Shown here piece after piece: positions 22,229-34,029 of a stretch of DNA of 64,000 nucleotides (the first letter of the stretch is position 1; each line of letters opens with the position of its first letter). The DNA is from Bisporella sp. PMI_857. Lineage: Eukaryota; Ascomycota; Leotiomycetes; Helotiales; Helotiaceae. The DNA is taken from positions 682,001-746,000 of the forward strand of contig JAJSPD010000008.1 in assembly GCA_021307315.1 (NCBI GenBank). The letters are read 5' to 3'. The position numbers and the translations under genes were made by a program. The notes below the pieces were generated by a model, which was given only the letters and a program-made list of their open reading frames with translations, was not told the DNA's origin and searched no databases.

Positions 22229-24004
22229 CTAAGGGTGGCAAAGTTCATTAGAGGCGTGATCTATGGCGCAACTCCAATCTAGCCACCTGCTTGCTCTATT
22301 TATATCGTCTACGTTAAGCATGCCAACTCCACTTTTAAGCAGAAATCCCCAAGTTATGTGCATCCATTTTCGCGGCCACCTGATGGTACCCAATACCTTG
22401 CTTTTAGGCCTTTCTTTGACGCAGCGGCAATTTGTCTTTTAATTACCGCTCGCTGATGTGAGTTGAACTTGCCTAGCGACAGCTTTTTTCCTACCTGCAG
22501 ATTCTCGAGTTAGCTAGGTTTCTATCGAGAAACTTTGAATCGCGAACTGCTTGTACTATGTCCCCTCTCGTACTTACTGCTCTCTTTATATCAGCACTTG
22601 CGTAGAATGAGTTTGTGACGTCGTATTGAGGATTCTCGATGTCGTAGAGTGGAGCATCGAAGAAGATGTCTCGATAAGTCGAAATTGGTAACCACCATTC
22701 AACTATGAGGGAATATCTGTTAGTTTATTTTCTCTCCAAATCGTGAAGAGAAAGAGGAAGTATAAGCAATTACTTACAAGAAGCCATTCCAGAGACTACT
22801 ACTGTGACCGGACGTGTCGTGACATAGCTCAGCGAGCTATTCCAGTGCGTAAGCCAGCCATTCTGACGAAGTGGTTCGAGCTGCTCATTTACTAATATTC
22901 CCAAAGCTTCGAATCATTAGATTTGAAATCAATCAAAAGCGTGATCGGGATGGATGGAAAGTCATCAAAGACTCCTTTTGGAACACTAGAGGCCGATAAA
23001 TTCATACCAAGACCAAACATGCGCGTTTTGGTGTGACAAAATGGCAAGCAGAGGCTTAATATAGACTTTGAAAGGTCCAAGTCATATTAGAAATTTGGGT
23101 TTGTGACCAACCCACAGATCTGGCTGGCCGCTTCCGTCGTTTCGTAACCATATATCTGCTTCTAGTCCTGTACAACCAGTTGACAGGGCTTCGAAGAGTG
23201 GGACTCGTCGATGGTAATCGTTGTGAGAGTTGGACTGGAATAGGAGTAATTCCTGAAGAGACCTGTCAGAACGTGATAATACAGCGGACCCTCAGCAACC
23301 ATGAAATCTCAAGGCCTTCAACCTACCTCGACTGAAATTAGCTGTCCATGTGGATAATAGTTTTACCTGAGTACCTGATTATTAGTATTTCTTGCTATAT
23401 TTTATACTATCCTATGAATACTTACCGAATCGCTTGGCTCATGCCAATTAAGTGTGATGTTACTTAGTCCAGTATCCGCTAGCGGCCTCAGCCTCAGCTT
23501 TGGGTCAAGTGCACCATAAAGGTAAAGTAGCCAAAATCTAAAAAGGGAAGCATCAGCTACTAATTCGCAAGTGCGCTCAAAAGATTTCTTCTGTCATACC
23601 CGAAAGATACCATTGTTGGCAATAGTAAACACAATGCAAGGTAAATCTGGTTTCTATATGCTCGCTTTGTTTTCGAAGGTCTGAAGATATTCACTACATA
23701 TTGCCATGGAGAGGTGGATTGGATATCTGGCTCGATTTCGGTAATTGATACCGAGATTCTAATATGACGGGAGGGTTAGCTTCACGTTATTTAAGAAGCA
23801 TAGAACGGAAGCTTAAGATAAGCAGGAACCCAAACATGAAGGCCGTAGCTCAAAACCATCTTGCACGAACGAAAGCTCGTTGTTCAATACATATCCCACC
23901 GGCAGAAACACTTGAAAGGTCCTCAAAACAACGTACCGAGATTTTTTAACATCCTCAAGGCGCTTCTCGTTGTCGAAGACAACCACATCATGCTCTTTAC
24001 TCAT
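22229..24004 (-). CDS. AIM6: AIM6-like PLC-fold phosphodiesterase with an N-terminal membrane anchor
   Basis: AIM6 (altered inheritance of mitochondria 6) proteins have a PLC-like phosphodiesterase TIM barrel; their substrate is unknown. The start at 24004 gives MSKEHDVVVFDNEKRLED. An intron at 23759-23936 joins KKSR to ISVSITEIEPDIQ, followed by a membrane segment IYLALCLLLPTMVSF. Further exons carry NSHNDYHRRVPLFEALSTGC and TGLEADIWL (about 23130-23230), which together are the barrel's first catalytic block. Then come FPSIPITLLIDFKSND (about 22920-22970), LEPLRQNGWLTHW and RPVTVVVSGM (about 22800-22890), TYRDIFFDAPLYDIE (about 22630-22680), LKARYW (about 22400) and the end block GVGMLNVDDINRA (about 22280-22320). 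It stops at 22229. At least three frame breaks (near 23240, 22905 and 22395) interrupt the exons. All core blocks survive in order, so error is more likely than decay. Confidence 0.75.
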
Positions 24005-25276
24005 AGTGCAATTCGACTCGACTTTCTTGCTGTAGTTCCCAATGCGATGTATTCCGATGTTTATACCGTCTCTTCGCTATCCTTGTTCGTTACTCGTTAC
24101 TCGTTATCCCGTCACCTCCTATGAAAATAGCAGCTTTGAAATCGACGCTCAGGACCAAATAGGACCGCTGCCCTTCCAACCTTGTCAACTGACTAATTCC
24201 ACGTAATTTTTCATCGTGAACAATTGTGAACAGCGCGGTGAGGCACACATAAGGCGAAATGCGTCCTTACACGGTCCAGAAATGTTGGCAAGCCTAGATT
24301 AACAAGAGGGCCGGAGGCGCTTAGAAGCTAACACGGGAGGATTCAAGGCTTTATTGTGACACTTGGATTATCCCACTCTAGACACTGATGGAAGAATCCG
24401 GGGGCGTTTAGCGATATCTGGAGCACGGTCATTGCTGTCGAAAGAGGGGAGGTGGCCCCGGCTCGAAAGCCCCCAGAGCGAGATTTCCGAGGCATGTCAG
24501 ACATGTGAGTTTTCGTCTTTATGGATAGTTTGGAAGTTTCCATAGCATTCGAGATCGCGAAATTCTTTCTCGGTTTCAGATTCTGTATTCATCGTGGTTG
24601 AGTCAAGGCTGGGCTCCAAGTTCAGAGCCTAAGGTAATTGAAGGTATTGCTTGTGGCTCAAAGTGTTGATATGACCCGAGCTCGTTCTGCCCTAGACCGC
24701 GTGAAAGGGTCAATCTAGAACGAGCGGTCCCTGGTTCCGCGGGGTTCTGCTGAAGATTCTAGTCTTGCGTGCTTGCAGGTGTAAGTCGCGTTTTTCTCCT
24801 TGGGGAAGATGGCATCTTCCGTTGCGGCGAGAGAGAGGCATGCCAAGGTGCGGTTCAGCCGTCTGTCACCTGCCAAGTTGGAGCTTATCTTACTGCACGG
24901 TACCCATCCTGTAGTGTACGCTGATGCGCTGCATGGCCGCCTGAAAACAAGCGGTCTGGACCCTGAATCCCGACAGCGTGGTATTGGACTGCCATGCTAC
25001 GATCGACACAGGGGTCTGACGACCCTATTGAGCTTAATTATCCCACCAATGTGTATTTTTCCATGGTGGGGAGCAGATTCAATATTCGCAGACGGTTTGG
25101 TGAGATTTCTAATCCAGGTGATTGATTTGGTTTGCGCATTTTTGTGTTGTTGGTGCACAGTCACGGGAAAGTCTCCTTGACATCGAACTCGCAGTGACTG
25201 TTATGCAAGTCAGATAGGTACATCCTTTGATTACTCTAACGAGCCATACTATTGGCTTCTATCATCCAGGCTAGTA
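24005..25276. other. Intergenic, no gene supported
   Basis: About 1.27 kb upstream of the AIM6-like gene. A plus-strand frame of 126 codons at 24800-25180 has no recognised domain and a hydrophobic, Cys-rich tail that looks accidental. A 9-bp inverted repeat (GCTCGTTCT at 24680-24688, AGAACGAGC at 24717-24725) is present but weak. Confidence 0.45.
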
Positions 25277-26546
25277 CTAAAAAGAATCTACTCTACGAAA
25301 CACGCCGTTCTTGGGCGGGTTGACAACTCTCAGAGCCCAATGTCTCCAATAGTTATCGTAATGCCTTGTATTGATGCAGACATATCGCCAGTCTATAGGA
25401 CTAACGAGGGACTCCTCCAAAGGAAAGGTCTTTAGCATTGTAAGAACCTTCCTCACAGGTTCCCGGGCGAAGTTCACATCGTGCAGCGGTGTGTTTCTGT
25501 CTGTTGCTGAATTCGCTATATTTGATTGACCGATCTTCCCAAAGAGCGCGGACTACGCTGTATTGCTGTTCAAGCAGTATACGCTCTAGTAAAGAGGGGC
25601 TTCATTGAATATTTGGAACAACAAATTGCATTTAACCAAATCTGGTAAACAGAGTTGCAGTACGTGGACTAGATTAGCATCTTCTTCGGCAATGCTGCAA
25701 AAGAAGAAGTCAGCGTGGAGGGTCAAGTTTTGAATCTTAGCAGAATCCTCGTGCTTTAAGAATTTTCGTAAGTATTCCAGGCTACGACCAGGGCGCTACA
25801 CAATCACTATAGGGATCGATAGGGTATATGGTATCGATATCGAAATTGATGTATGTCTCAAAGGCGAAGGCAGTCTTTGTTCTCTTGATGTATAGATCAC
25901 GGGACCGTCCACATACATGAAGAGCCGGTGATATTGGTTGGTTTTTGAATCCAAAATGTTAGCCAATTACCACCTACAGTATGTAACATAGAGTTCGGCA
26001 CCAAAAAGTTTGCTATCTTCCGTGCCACCGTGACAATTCTATTTTTGATACCTTGAGAAAAGGGTCTGTGCTGTAGAGCCTATGACAATTATACACGGTC
26101 TGGCGCAACTGCCTAAAGTCGGGTAGATATGGTAACTTTTTGAAATAATGACAGTAAATAATTTGCACTTACGATATAAATTGTAGCGAACCCCTCAAAA
26201 GAAAAGCCTCGAGACGAAGTCTCTCTAATGGAATGAACTTGCGGTTGCATTCTCTCTGGCATCAAGAGCTCCCTTATATTCAGTTTGGAGTTCAAGGGGA
26301 AGTCCAAATGTCATCAAAACTGGAGTTTCCTGTGGTTTAATGATCTTGCGTTCTGGATTTTCTTTTCGAACAGCATTGTATTTATCTTCCCGCAATTGCC
26401 TTCGTAGTTCGAACCAACAATCTGGTTCAAGAGAACGTAGTTCCAGAGAAGCACATTAGTACTAGATCTTCCTTTAATAGTTCAAGCCCGGCATTTATAT
26501 ACTCATTGTCGCTTAGTACCTCTTGTTTCGATCTGAGGAGTTTCAT
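25277..26546 (-). CDS. Damaged or error-broken hypothetical gene, possibly 2EXR-like
   Basis: Coding-like sequence runs along the minus strand but in several frames. From the 5' side it reads MKLLRSKQEVLSDNEYINAG (about 26546), LREDKYNAVRKENPERK (about 26390), MTFGLPLELQTE, IRELLMPERMQPQV (about 26240-26285), AFETYINFDIDTIYPIDP (about 25820-25880), LEYLRKFLKHEDSAKIQNL and LTLHADFFF (about 25700-25790), and the last frame ending NPPKNGVFRRVDSF at 25277. The FGLPLELQ plus MPE block followed by an INFD segment resembles the 2EXR domain of uncharacterised fungal proteins, but the match is loose. Introns and base losses cannot be separated by eye here, so exon limits are not given. It may equally be a true pseudogene in this gene-poor stretch. 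Confidence 0.35.
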
Positions 26547-27427
26547 GATGTTCTGTATGTACTTAGGAGTGTAATTGCGTGGCTGTTCCGTTTCTTTCTT
26601 GGTTAAAAGAAATTAAAGGAAAGGAAATATACGTATATATATACACACGGAAATACAAAGGAATCTAAAGTGCTGTGTAGACACGAAGCGGCAGAAGTTA
26701 AATGGTGATGGTTCGAGCATGCCTGGCACTGTCATGCTAAAAGTGGTCAAAAAGCAAAAGAATCATAGGGTATAAACCTGTGATTCAGAGGATCGCACTT
26801 TGAAAACGGATTGCAAATATTGGACGAACCAAGAAGTGCATACATCCTAGATAATACATTGGTTTTGCCGTTGCAGCGAACTTATCTCAACTCTGACAGC
26901 AATATACTTATACATACATATCCACCTAGCTAGAATTATAAGCGGGAGTGACCATTGATGAGAGGGAATACAAGAAGCTTGAAATTTGATTTGGGCCATG
27001 TGGATGGCTTGGAGTGGTTGAATATGTTGAAAGCACCTCCGACTACGTAAAACTCGTTGATGATAAGTACATATACCACAATTCCATAGATTCGTAGAAT
27101 GTTTGACATTTGTTAAAACATTAACCACTGCACTATGTTAGAGCGTCGAAATCGTGTACTATCGAACAACACGAGGTAACTAGCTCTGTGAGGAGATAAT
27201 ATCATTATCATTCTCGGTGGACCATTTGGATCTTGCAAAGAGTTCATGTCAAGGAACCGAGTATATAGGTTGTATTGAGTACCTCCCAAAACTTCCCAGC
27301 AGCCTATATATGCAATATACAAATGTACCTTGGCGGCTGGTATTGAAGTCCTTGCAAAGAAAAATCAAATCTCAGTAGTAATCATGCTCGAGCAACGGCC
27401 CCCGGGTGTTTGGTATACAAGCTGCAT
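26547..27427. other. Intergenic upstream of the damaged gene and downstream of RAD5
   Basis: About 0.88 kb containing a short TA-rich stretch (about 26629-26645) and no supported gene. The sequence just above 26546 remains open in the frame of the damaged gene for about 15 codons, so its 5' end may reach slightly into this interval. Confidence 0.45.
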
Positions 27428-30400
27428 CTAGCTAAGCAGCTCTTTAATATCCTCGATTCTTTGGAGCTTCTTCTCCGCGTCACTCATCATACCGAGAGAA
27501 GTCGCACTGGCAGTTTTTAGCATGAGTCAGCATTTGTTAGTCCAAAAACACTCACATAAACTTCTTTCTCTCTTGAATCTTTAGCATCTTTTGCTCTATG
27601 CTCTCGCTTACAATAAATCGGCAGACCTTGACTTCATCTGTTTGACCCATACGATGCACTCGATCAATAGCTTGGGCTTCGACTGCAAAACTCCACCACG
27701 GATCCATCATATAAACTCTTTTTGCCATTGTCAAATTGAGACCTACACCCCCTGCTCGCAAACTCAGCAGTAATACGATCCCCTTTTTGCTGGCTGCATA
27801 ATCTTTCAGGACGGTGGCACGGGCTTGCTGTGTCATCGAACCATCGAGGCGGAGAAATGGTATCGATGCTCGCGTAAGAGCAGGTTCAATGAGAGACAAG
27901 AATGACGTAAACTGGCTAAAGACAACGGATTTCGTGCCAGGTAACGAAATTCGCAATGCCTTTAAATGGCTTAAAAGCGCGCCAATCTTAGCAGATGAGT
28001 TGGAGCCTAATCGCTGTAAAGTGATCTTCGGTTTGTCATCGAGGCTATCTGGATGTCTATCATCCTTCACAACCTCAAATATGTCTCGAAGGTTGATCAC
28101 TTCTCTGCAGCTTGGGCATCGAGGAATCTCTCCTTTGCCGGTTTGATGAGTAATGTAATCTGATAAGCATTTCTTGCACGCTGAATGCCAGCAACCTGTT
28201 ACCGTCTGTTCGATCATAGGCTCTTCCGAACATATTGGACATTCGTTTTCAGCCTCATCTCGGATTTGCTCGAGGACATGAGCGCCAAAAGCGTTTGAAT
28301 CGGCCGTGTCATCTGTTGCTGCAGTAAAACGCTCAATAAGAGACTGCAAGTCCATGTCATCCGCTAAGCCTGATGCTGCATCCATTTTCTCCCCAGCCTC
28401 TTCTTCCTCCGCTACCATATCCTGGTTTCGAGTTAGAATAGGATGGCAGCAGGATTGGCGTAATCGAAGGATCTGAGCAAAAATGCTGGTATATGCTTTC
28501 AATACAGTTCCTGCCTCCAAACAGTACGCTTGGCTCGTGTGAAGATGTGATCGTAGACTTCTCGCTCCGGCTTCGAAAGTTCAATTTCAACAATGTCTAT
28601 GGTCTTAGGCGGCAAAGGCACCAAGGCTTCTCCAGTAGGTGTTTTCATGTCCTTCGTTCTTCTCAGTACGAGAGGCTCTAAGACAGTCTGAACAACATCA
28701 AGAGCTTGCATGAAGTCCTTAGATTCGAATGGTACTGTGATGAAAGTCTTCCAGAAAGAGAAGTTGTTCCATGGCTCAACCCTGAGGAAGCGCACAAGAC
28801 TGAACAAATCTTCCAGTCTATTCACAACTGTTGGAAGTGAAAGTGTTAGCATTCACTTAACCAGGTTTATGTATCGCAACAGCCGGACTTGTGAATAAAT
28901 CCGAATACAAGGGGTTACAGAAAAAACTTACTCGGTGTCCCTGTCAATACCCATCTGTGCTCAGCATTAATCTCGTAACATGCTTTGGAGCTTTTGGCTT
29001 GTCTGTTTTTGATATGATGAGCTTCATCGAGGATTACTCGGAAATACTTGAGTGAAAAGAGCCCGCCACCTTTGTCCCCATTTCTAGCTGCGACTTGGTT
29101 GTATTCGGACAGTACAACCCCATAGGAGGTGATAATAACATTCGGTGCAGATGCTGCGTTCGCTTCACAACACAGCGCCTGAAGATCAGCTGATTTATCA
29201 TTCCCATAGTAAAACAAAAACTCTTTAACGTTCCTTCTTTCGAGCATTCTCTGCTTCTGACTGCCATTGAGCTAGTAAAGACATTGGTGCTACGACTAGA
29301 GTTGTACACGGAGCATTCTCAACAGGGGCTAGGCGAGCAGGAAGTCTAGGAAGACCATTTACAGAGGTTGGCTTGGTGTTTATGGCGCCTTGAGCTTCCA
29401 TGGCAATTCTAGATCTATGCGTATGGATCAAACTCATCATCTCGATAGTTTTGCCCAGACCCATTTCATCGGCCAGAATACCTCCCAAGCAGTGCTGTTC
29501 CTGGATAGGGAACTCCAGAGACAGCTCGCCAGAATATGGATTAACATAAAAGCTCTCTTGTCCGACAAAACTGAGGCAACTCCTTGTCGTCCACATCCTT
29601 GATCGGCCACGAATACTCTTCCCAGAGCGGATGCATAGAAGCCTCACGATCTTCGTCCCTTTCATCTTTCTCTTTCGACACTCCAGTATAATAACGCTTG
29701 TTTTTGGTATTGCCGTAAATTCATTGCGGAATGTTTCAGCAGGTTCGGCTGCTGGCGCATCAAAGTCAAAGGACTGTGCTTTTTATATAGAGTATCGAGC
29801 TGGTCCTGTTCAAGCTCTTTGCCTTCCTCCTCTTCGGAAGGAGGAGATGATATACCATTCTCTAGTGAAGTTGTTGTTTTTGATTCTCTTGTTGTTTCTC
29901 TGCTGCCTCAGCAGCTTGCAGTAGCCCCTGACGCTTGTGTTGGACATTCGTTGTGGAACTCGTTGTAGGCAATAGGTTGACTTCCTCGAATAACTTGACA
30001 AGGGCAACTTGTCGCAAACGTAGCTCTTTCTCCTCAGATGTCTCCTTCTCTTCAAACATTCCGGTCTTTCTATTTTCCTGAGGGTTGAAACGTCTGCTGT
30101 CAAACGCACTTTTTAGCAAGGAGCATCGTAATTGGAGAAGAATCGTATCATTCGTTCTCACCCTTTCCGGGGCATAAACGCAGGTGCCTTCGAATTTGCA
30201 AACTTTTTGATCCATTAATGTAGAGACCCAATTCGCACACTCTCGTGACAATCGCCCGACCTCTGCGCCACTTGAATTCGTGAAGCGCACTATTACATCT
30301 ATCCGCTTCGCGGCCGCGCTATTAGGCTTCGGAGCTTGAGATACAGCAGGTCTTCCCCGGCTAGAGGCAAGCTTCGGTGGTTGTATCTTCTGGCGTTCTA

Positions 30401-30995
30401 TACGGATAACTTCGCCATACTTTAGTAGGTTTACACCACTTCTCGTTGCCCAACCTTCTACACCAAAAGCGCCAACGTATCGATAATCTGGTATGTTTCC
30501 GCGTAATGGTTTATTAGGACGTTTGTTGGCTGGTGAAAGCTCCGTCTTGTCTGCATTGGAGGTCAAGAAGTAAAATGATTGATTGTCAAAAACCTTTGCA
30601 TTTTGGGTGGTCCGAGGCTTAGAGGCAGTGATACCAGTCTTCCATGAGCCATCGAAGTAAATATTAACTGCTCTTTCAATATCCCCTCCTGACTTCTCTT
30701 GCAAATGGTTCATTACCTCCGTGCCACTTTGTCGCAGATAATACTCTCGATGGTTTCTTGATCGAAGCCAGAAGTGCCAGTTATACCTTCTGCTAGCTCT
30801 TGTCTTTTACTACCATTGTCAGGCTCGCGCGCTGAGCTAGCATGCCCATTTGAACCGCTTGATAATACTTTATTTGGTGACGAAGGTGGAAACGCGTCGA
30901 GTTCGTGGAAAGGACTGAAGGGTCTGTCAACGAGGCATCGGGAGCACTTGATCGCTCCTCAAAGAATTTCCGTTCTTTGATGGAGGCCCTTCCAT
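27428..30995 (-). CDS. RAD5: RAD5-type DNA-damage-tolerance helicase/ubiquitin ligase
   Basis: Rad5 acts in the nucleus in error-free bypass: it polyubiquitinates PCNA with Ubc13-Mms2 and remodels stalled forks. The order of parts is diagnostic. The start MEGPPSK at 30995 is followed by a UBA-like block (GFDQETIESIICDK, then MNHLQEKSGGDIERAVN near 30700). The HIRAN region follows with YRYVGAFGVEGWATRSG (about 30440-30490). The SNF2 helicase has LGGILADEMGLGKT (Walker A, about 29460), TLVVAPMSLLAQW and VILDEAHHIKNRQAKS (DEAH, about 29010). A C3HC4 RING lies in the insert (CPICSEEP to RCPSCREV, 28240-28090), and the C-lobe has VFSQFTSFLSLIEP, GGVGLNLT and AIDRVHRMGQT. A 49-bp intron (27507-27555) precedes the last exon, which ends LQRIEDIKELLS. 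Several single-base breaks occur (for example near 30975, 30730 and 29770). It diverges from the NDUFAF6 homologue. Confidence 0.92.
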
Positions 30996-31222
30996 CTCAG
31001 CAAAGCTATATCAAGATGATCATTTTCCTTGCTTCCATTGTGTGGAAGGTGATTCAATTAGTTCCCTTCAACGCGGTCTCACGCGATCGCGCGAAAGTGG
31101 GTCTCAAAATTCAGTGTGGCGATGGATGATACTGCTCATGTGCTCTGTCTTTGATGCAATTCTATGTACTTCATCACATTCTCTTGTATATTACCAACTA
31201 AACTCAATATTACAACCTTCTA
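30996..31222. promoter_or_regulatory. Compact bidirectional promoter (RAD5 / NDUFAF6 homologue)
   Basis: Only 227 bp separate the two outward-facing start codons, so one short region must serve both genes. It contains the near-palindromic stretch TCACGCGATCGCGCGAAAGTG (about 31079-31098 and adjoining base), rich in CGCG motifs of the kind used by cell-cycle box factors. That identification is tentative. Confidence 0.6.
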
Positions 31223-32428
31223 ATGTATAATATACGGGTTGCCTCACGTTTGCGAAAGATCATTGCTGTACAAGACTTTCTGAAGCAAGGCTATGTCACT
31301 ACTCCATACAGTGGTCCTGCACCACATACACCTCAGATAACAGACTCAGACGTTGTCGCGGCACGAGCTTACTGTTCCAATCTTCTCCAGTATGACCCAA
31401 ATTTAGTTCTGCAGAGTAGATAAATACTTAATGCTACTAGAAAATTTGATTCTCCCTCGTTTACCCTCCAGACATTTATACCTTCTACAACAAGAGATGC
31501 ATATCTTGCAATTCGAGCCCTCAATGTTGAGCTTGCTCGAATACCCGATTTAGTTTCGAATCCAACTGTCGGCGCTCTGCGGATGCAATTCTGGCGAGAT
31601 AATATTACCCGTACCTTTGCTAATACCCCCCAAAGGAGCCTGTCGCAATCCTGCTGCACTATGCTCTCCAGCTACTACAGTCCAGGCATCCAGGTCATAG
31701 CACAAGCGTTATGAAAGGGTGGTTCATAAAAATTATCAATGCTCGAGAGAATTATATGGATAACCGGCCATATACTAGCATGGAGGCATTAGAATTATAT
31801 GCTGAAAATACCTACTCAACGCTGATGTATTTGACGCTAGCAGCTCTTCCGCTGCACTCCATGGCCGCAGATCATGTGGCAAGCCATATTGGTAAGGCTG
31901 CAGGAATTATTACTGTATTAAGAGGCCTCCCCTTGATAGCTTTTCCGCCACCGCCAAATCACCATAGTATCAATGCCACTTCTGGTGGTAATCTAGGTGG
32001 AGGACGTCAAGGAGCCGTTTTATTACCACTGGATATCATGGCAGAGACAGGCGTTAAAGAGGAGGATGTTCTAAGACAAGGAGCAGAAGCACCAGGTTTG
32101 AAGGATGCGATCTTCACGGTCGCAACAAGAGCAAACGATCATCTTATCACAGCTAGGGAGATGTTGAAGAATCTACAACAAGGGAAAGATGCTGGTCACG
32201 CGTTTGAGCATGAAGGAGAAGAAGGCCATCAATATGCTGAAACAAAGGGCAGTACGCAGGTTGGCTTGGACAGAGCATTTGGGGTGTTTATGCCAGCAGT
32301 GTCAACGAGACTATGGTTAGAAAAAACTCGAGCGTCATGACTTTGATATCTTCAAACCAGAGCTGAGGGCCAGGGAATGGAAGCTACCGTGGAAAGCCTA
32401 TTGGGCGTATTCTCGCAGATCAATCTGA
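31223..32428 (+). CDS. NDUFAF6: NDUFAF6-like mitochondrial complex I assembly factor (squalene/phytoene synthase fold)
   Basis: NDUFAF6 homologues are mitochondrial proteins of the squalene/phytoene synthase family that help assemble complex I. The start at 31223 (MYNIRVASRLRKII) gives a basic, presequence-like N-terminus. Exon 1 ends near 31416 after DVVAARAYCSNLLQYDPN. Exon 2 reads YLAIRALNVELARIPDL, then VGALRMQFWRDNI (about 31570-31620), which is the family signature. It continues with MKGWFIKIINARENYMD, ALELYAENTYSTLMYLTL and IGKAAGIITVLRGLP. One C is missing in the C-run near 31630 and one A is extra in the A-run near 32323. Correcting the latter gives the tail RHDFDIFKPELRAREWKLP and a stop at 32428. 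The exon 1-2 junction phase does not close perfectly, perhaps another base error. It diverges from RAD5. Confidence 0.85.
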
Positions 32429-33031
32429 GGATCTACGCAATCTGTGCGAACCTCGAGATGCAAGACATAATAAAACATAAGGCGCCTTGCTATGCTGCGT
32501 CCAAAAGTTCCTGATCAAAGAGAGACATCAACGAGACCTTGCACGACATACTTCATGCTATAAGGATGAGCGCGAGATCACAACCGGAAAAAAGACGTTG
32601 CATGGCTTATCCTTCCCGGTCCAGAAGATAACATAGTCGAGGCCTGCCTTGCCACCAGGAACTTTGGATTCAAGGGAAGAGTGCCAGCCTACCATATTGC
32701 CAGTGTACAAAATAGGCCATTCTAGGCACTATTAGTACATATATATTCGCGGTTTAAATTCGATCAATTACGTTCCATCTGATACAGTAAATCCACCTGG
32801 CTTGTCTCCATGGTACTGACTTGCAGGAAGATGAAATTACATAATTTGATTATCACAAGACCAAATTTAAGCAGGAGTATTGCATCTAGCTACTTAGGTC
32901 AACAATACAGAGAAACCCACTGTCCCAAGATCTCCCAACATCCTAACTCCAAGATGCCAAAACGATTACATCTCATAAGTTCGAGATTCTCAACACTAAA
33001 AGCAAAACTGTCTGCAATCTTCCCATCATCC
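32429..33031. other. Intergenic, no gene seen
   Basis: About 600 bp downstream of the NDUFAF6 homologue. Open frames on either strand overlap the small Cys-rich gene in other phases or lack any recognisable feature. Confidence 0.45.
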
Positions 33032-33328
33032 CTACCGCCAGCCCACCCCGATCCTCTCACTGCCTGGCCCGTAACCCGCATTCCACTCGCCACATCTCCT
33101 ATCAGAGTAAAGTGCATTGTTCCTACACTCCCAACTGCAATAATCGTGGTTCATTTGCCGTTGGATATTTCTCATGTTGGGCAGGCATGAGTTTGGGACG
33201 TTAAATGGCAGGCCACGTTCGCGTGGGTCGTTGATTCGTTGGAGCTGCTGGAAGATGCGGTAGCAATTTGAGCCAGCGAGGAGGGAGGAATGTCCGCACT
33301 GTGACTGGATGAGGTAGTAGTTACACAT
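33032..33328 (-). CDS. Small Cys-rich hypothetical protein
   Basis: A 98-codon frame starts MCNYYLIQSQCGHSSLLAG and has spaced Cys/His residues: C-x8-CGH, C at NCYRIF, C at NSCLPN, then CSWEC and RRC. This resembles a widespread group of small uncharacterised ascomycete proteins with an N-terminal Cys-Tyr and CGH motif, probably zinc-binding. No signal peptide is seen. No function is known for that group, and the reading frame could extend further if a base is missing near its end. Confidence 0.45.
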   Translation of the reverse strand: MCNYYLIQSQCGHSSLLAGSNCYRIFQQLQRINDPRERGLPFNVPNSCLPNMRNIQRQMNHDYCSWECRNNALYSDRRCGEWNAGYGPGSERIGVGWR

Positions 33329-34029
33329 CTCGTCGTCGCTCTCCAGTGGCTTGCTAGATACGTTCTGACTTCTACTTCCAGTTCAACTTCTGACCCTGAT
33401 TTTGCGAGTTGTTATGGACCTAGAGATCAACGGCAGTTTGGGTATGGAAGAAGAGACAGTTATCAGTGCTACTCGGACGAGCTTAAATCCGATTGATAAC
33501 TATCGCGAACCACTTCGTCTATCTTTCGCTGAGTATTTCTGCGTTGGTCAGCTCGGAAGCCATCCTCATTCAGCTACTCTGCCACATAACCCCCAAACAC
33601 TGATATAGTCTAGGAGAGCATAGGAGTTCCAGGTAGCCCATTGATAAGTTTCAGAAGATAGCAAATCGTTGCCCGAGAATATGATTGCAGAATGACTCCC
33701 AGATATGTAAAACCGCAACGCAGCAGAAGGTGACAGGTTCTCAAGAAAATGTACTTGCAAACATAGCTGAGGCTCTTCTGCTCTTATACTGAATGTTTGT
33801 CATAAGGTAGAAAAGATCTGAATTTGTCCACGGAGCAAAACGCAAACGAAAGATATATACCGTGTGTGACCTGGGACGGCTATTCCAGCTGGAGGTTTGT
33901 TTTTGGTGTCACGTGAGGCGTGAGAAAACTGCTCGGAGGTGGCACAGACCGTTACAAGAAACAAAATGGGTATTTGAGATCTAGAAGACAAGCCATGACG
34001 CCTTTTTATAATTATCAAACGGAGAACAC
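33329..34029. other. Intergenic, no gene supported
   Basis: About 700 bp. A 68-codon plus-strand frame (33402-33608) starts with ATG and has protein-like composition but no recognised family; it might be a small gene or an exon. Nothing else stands out. Confidence 0.4.

Noticed and set aside
24680..24725. Nine-base inverted repeat GCTCGTTCT/AGAACGAGC
   Set aside because: Arms are short and the loop is 28 bases, which is expected by chance in a region this size.
24800..25180. A 126-codon plus-strand frame
   Set aside because: Composition is erratic, with a Cys/Trp-rich hydrophobic tail; no domain, intron context or neighbour supports it.
18117..27427. Transposable element in the gene-poor region
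   Set aside because: No reverse transcriptase, transposase or integrase motifs, no long terminal repeats and no obvious target duplications were found by eye.
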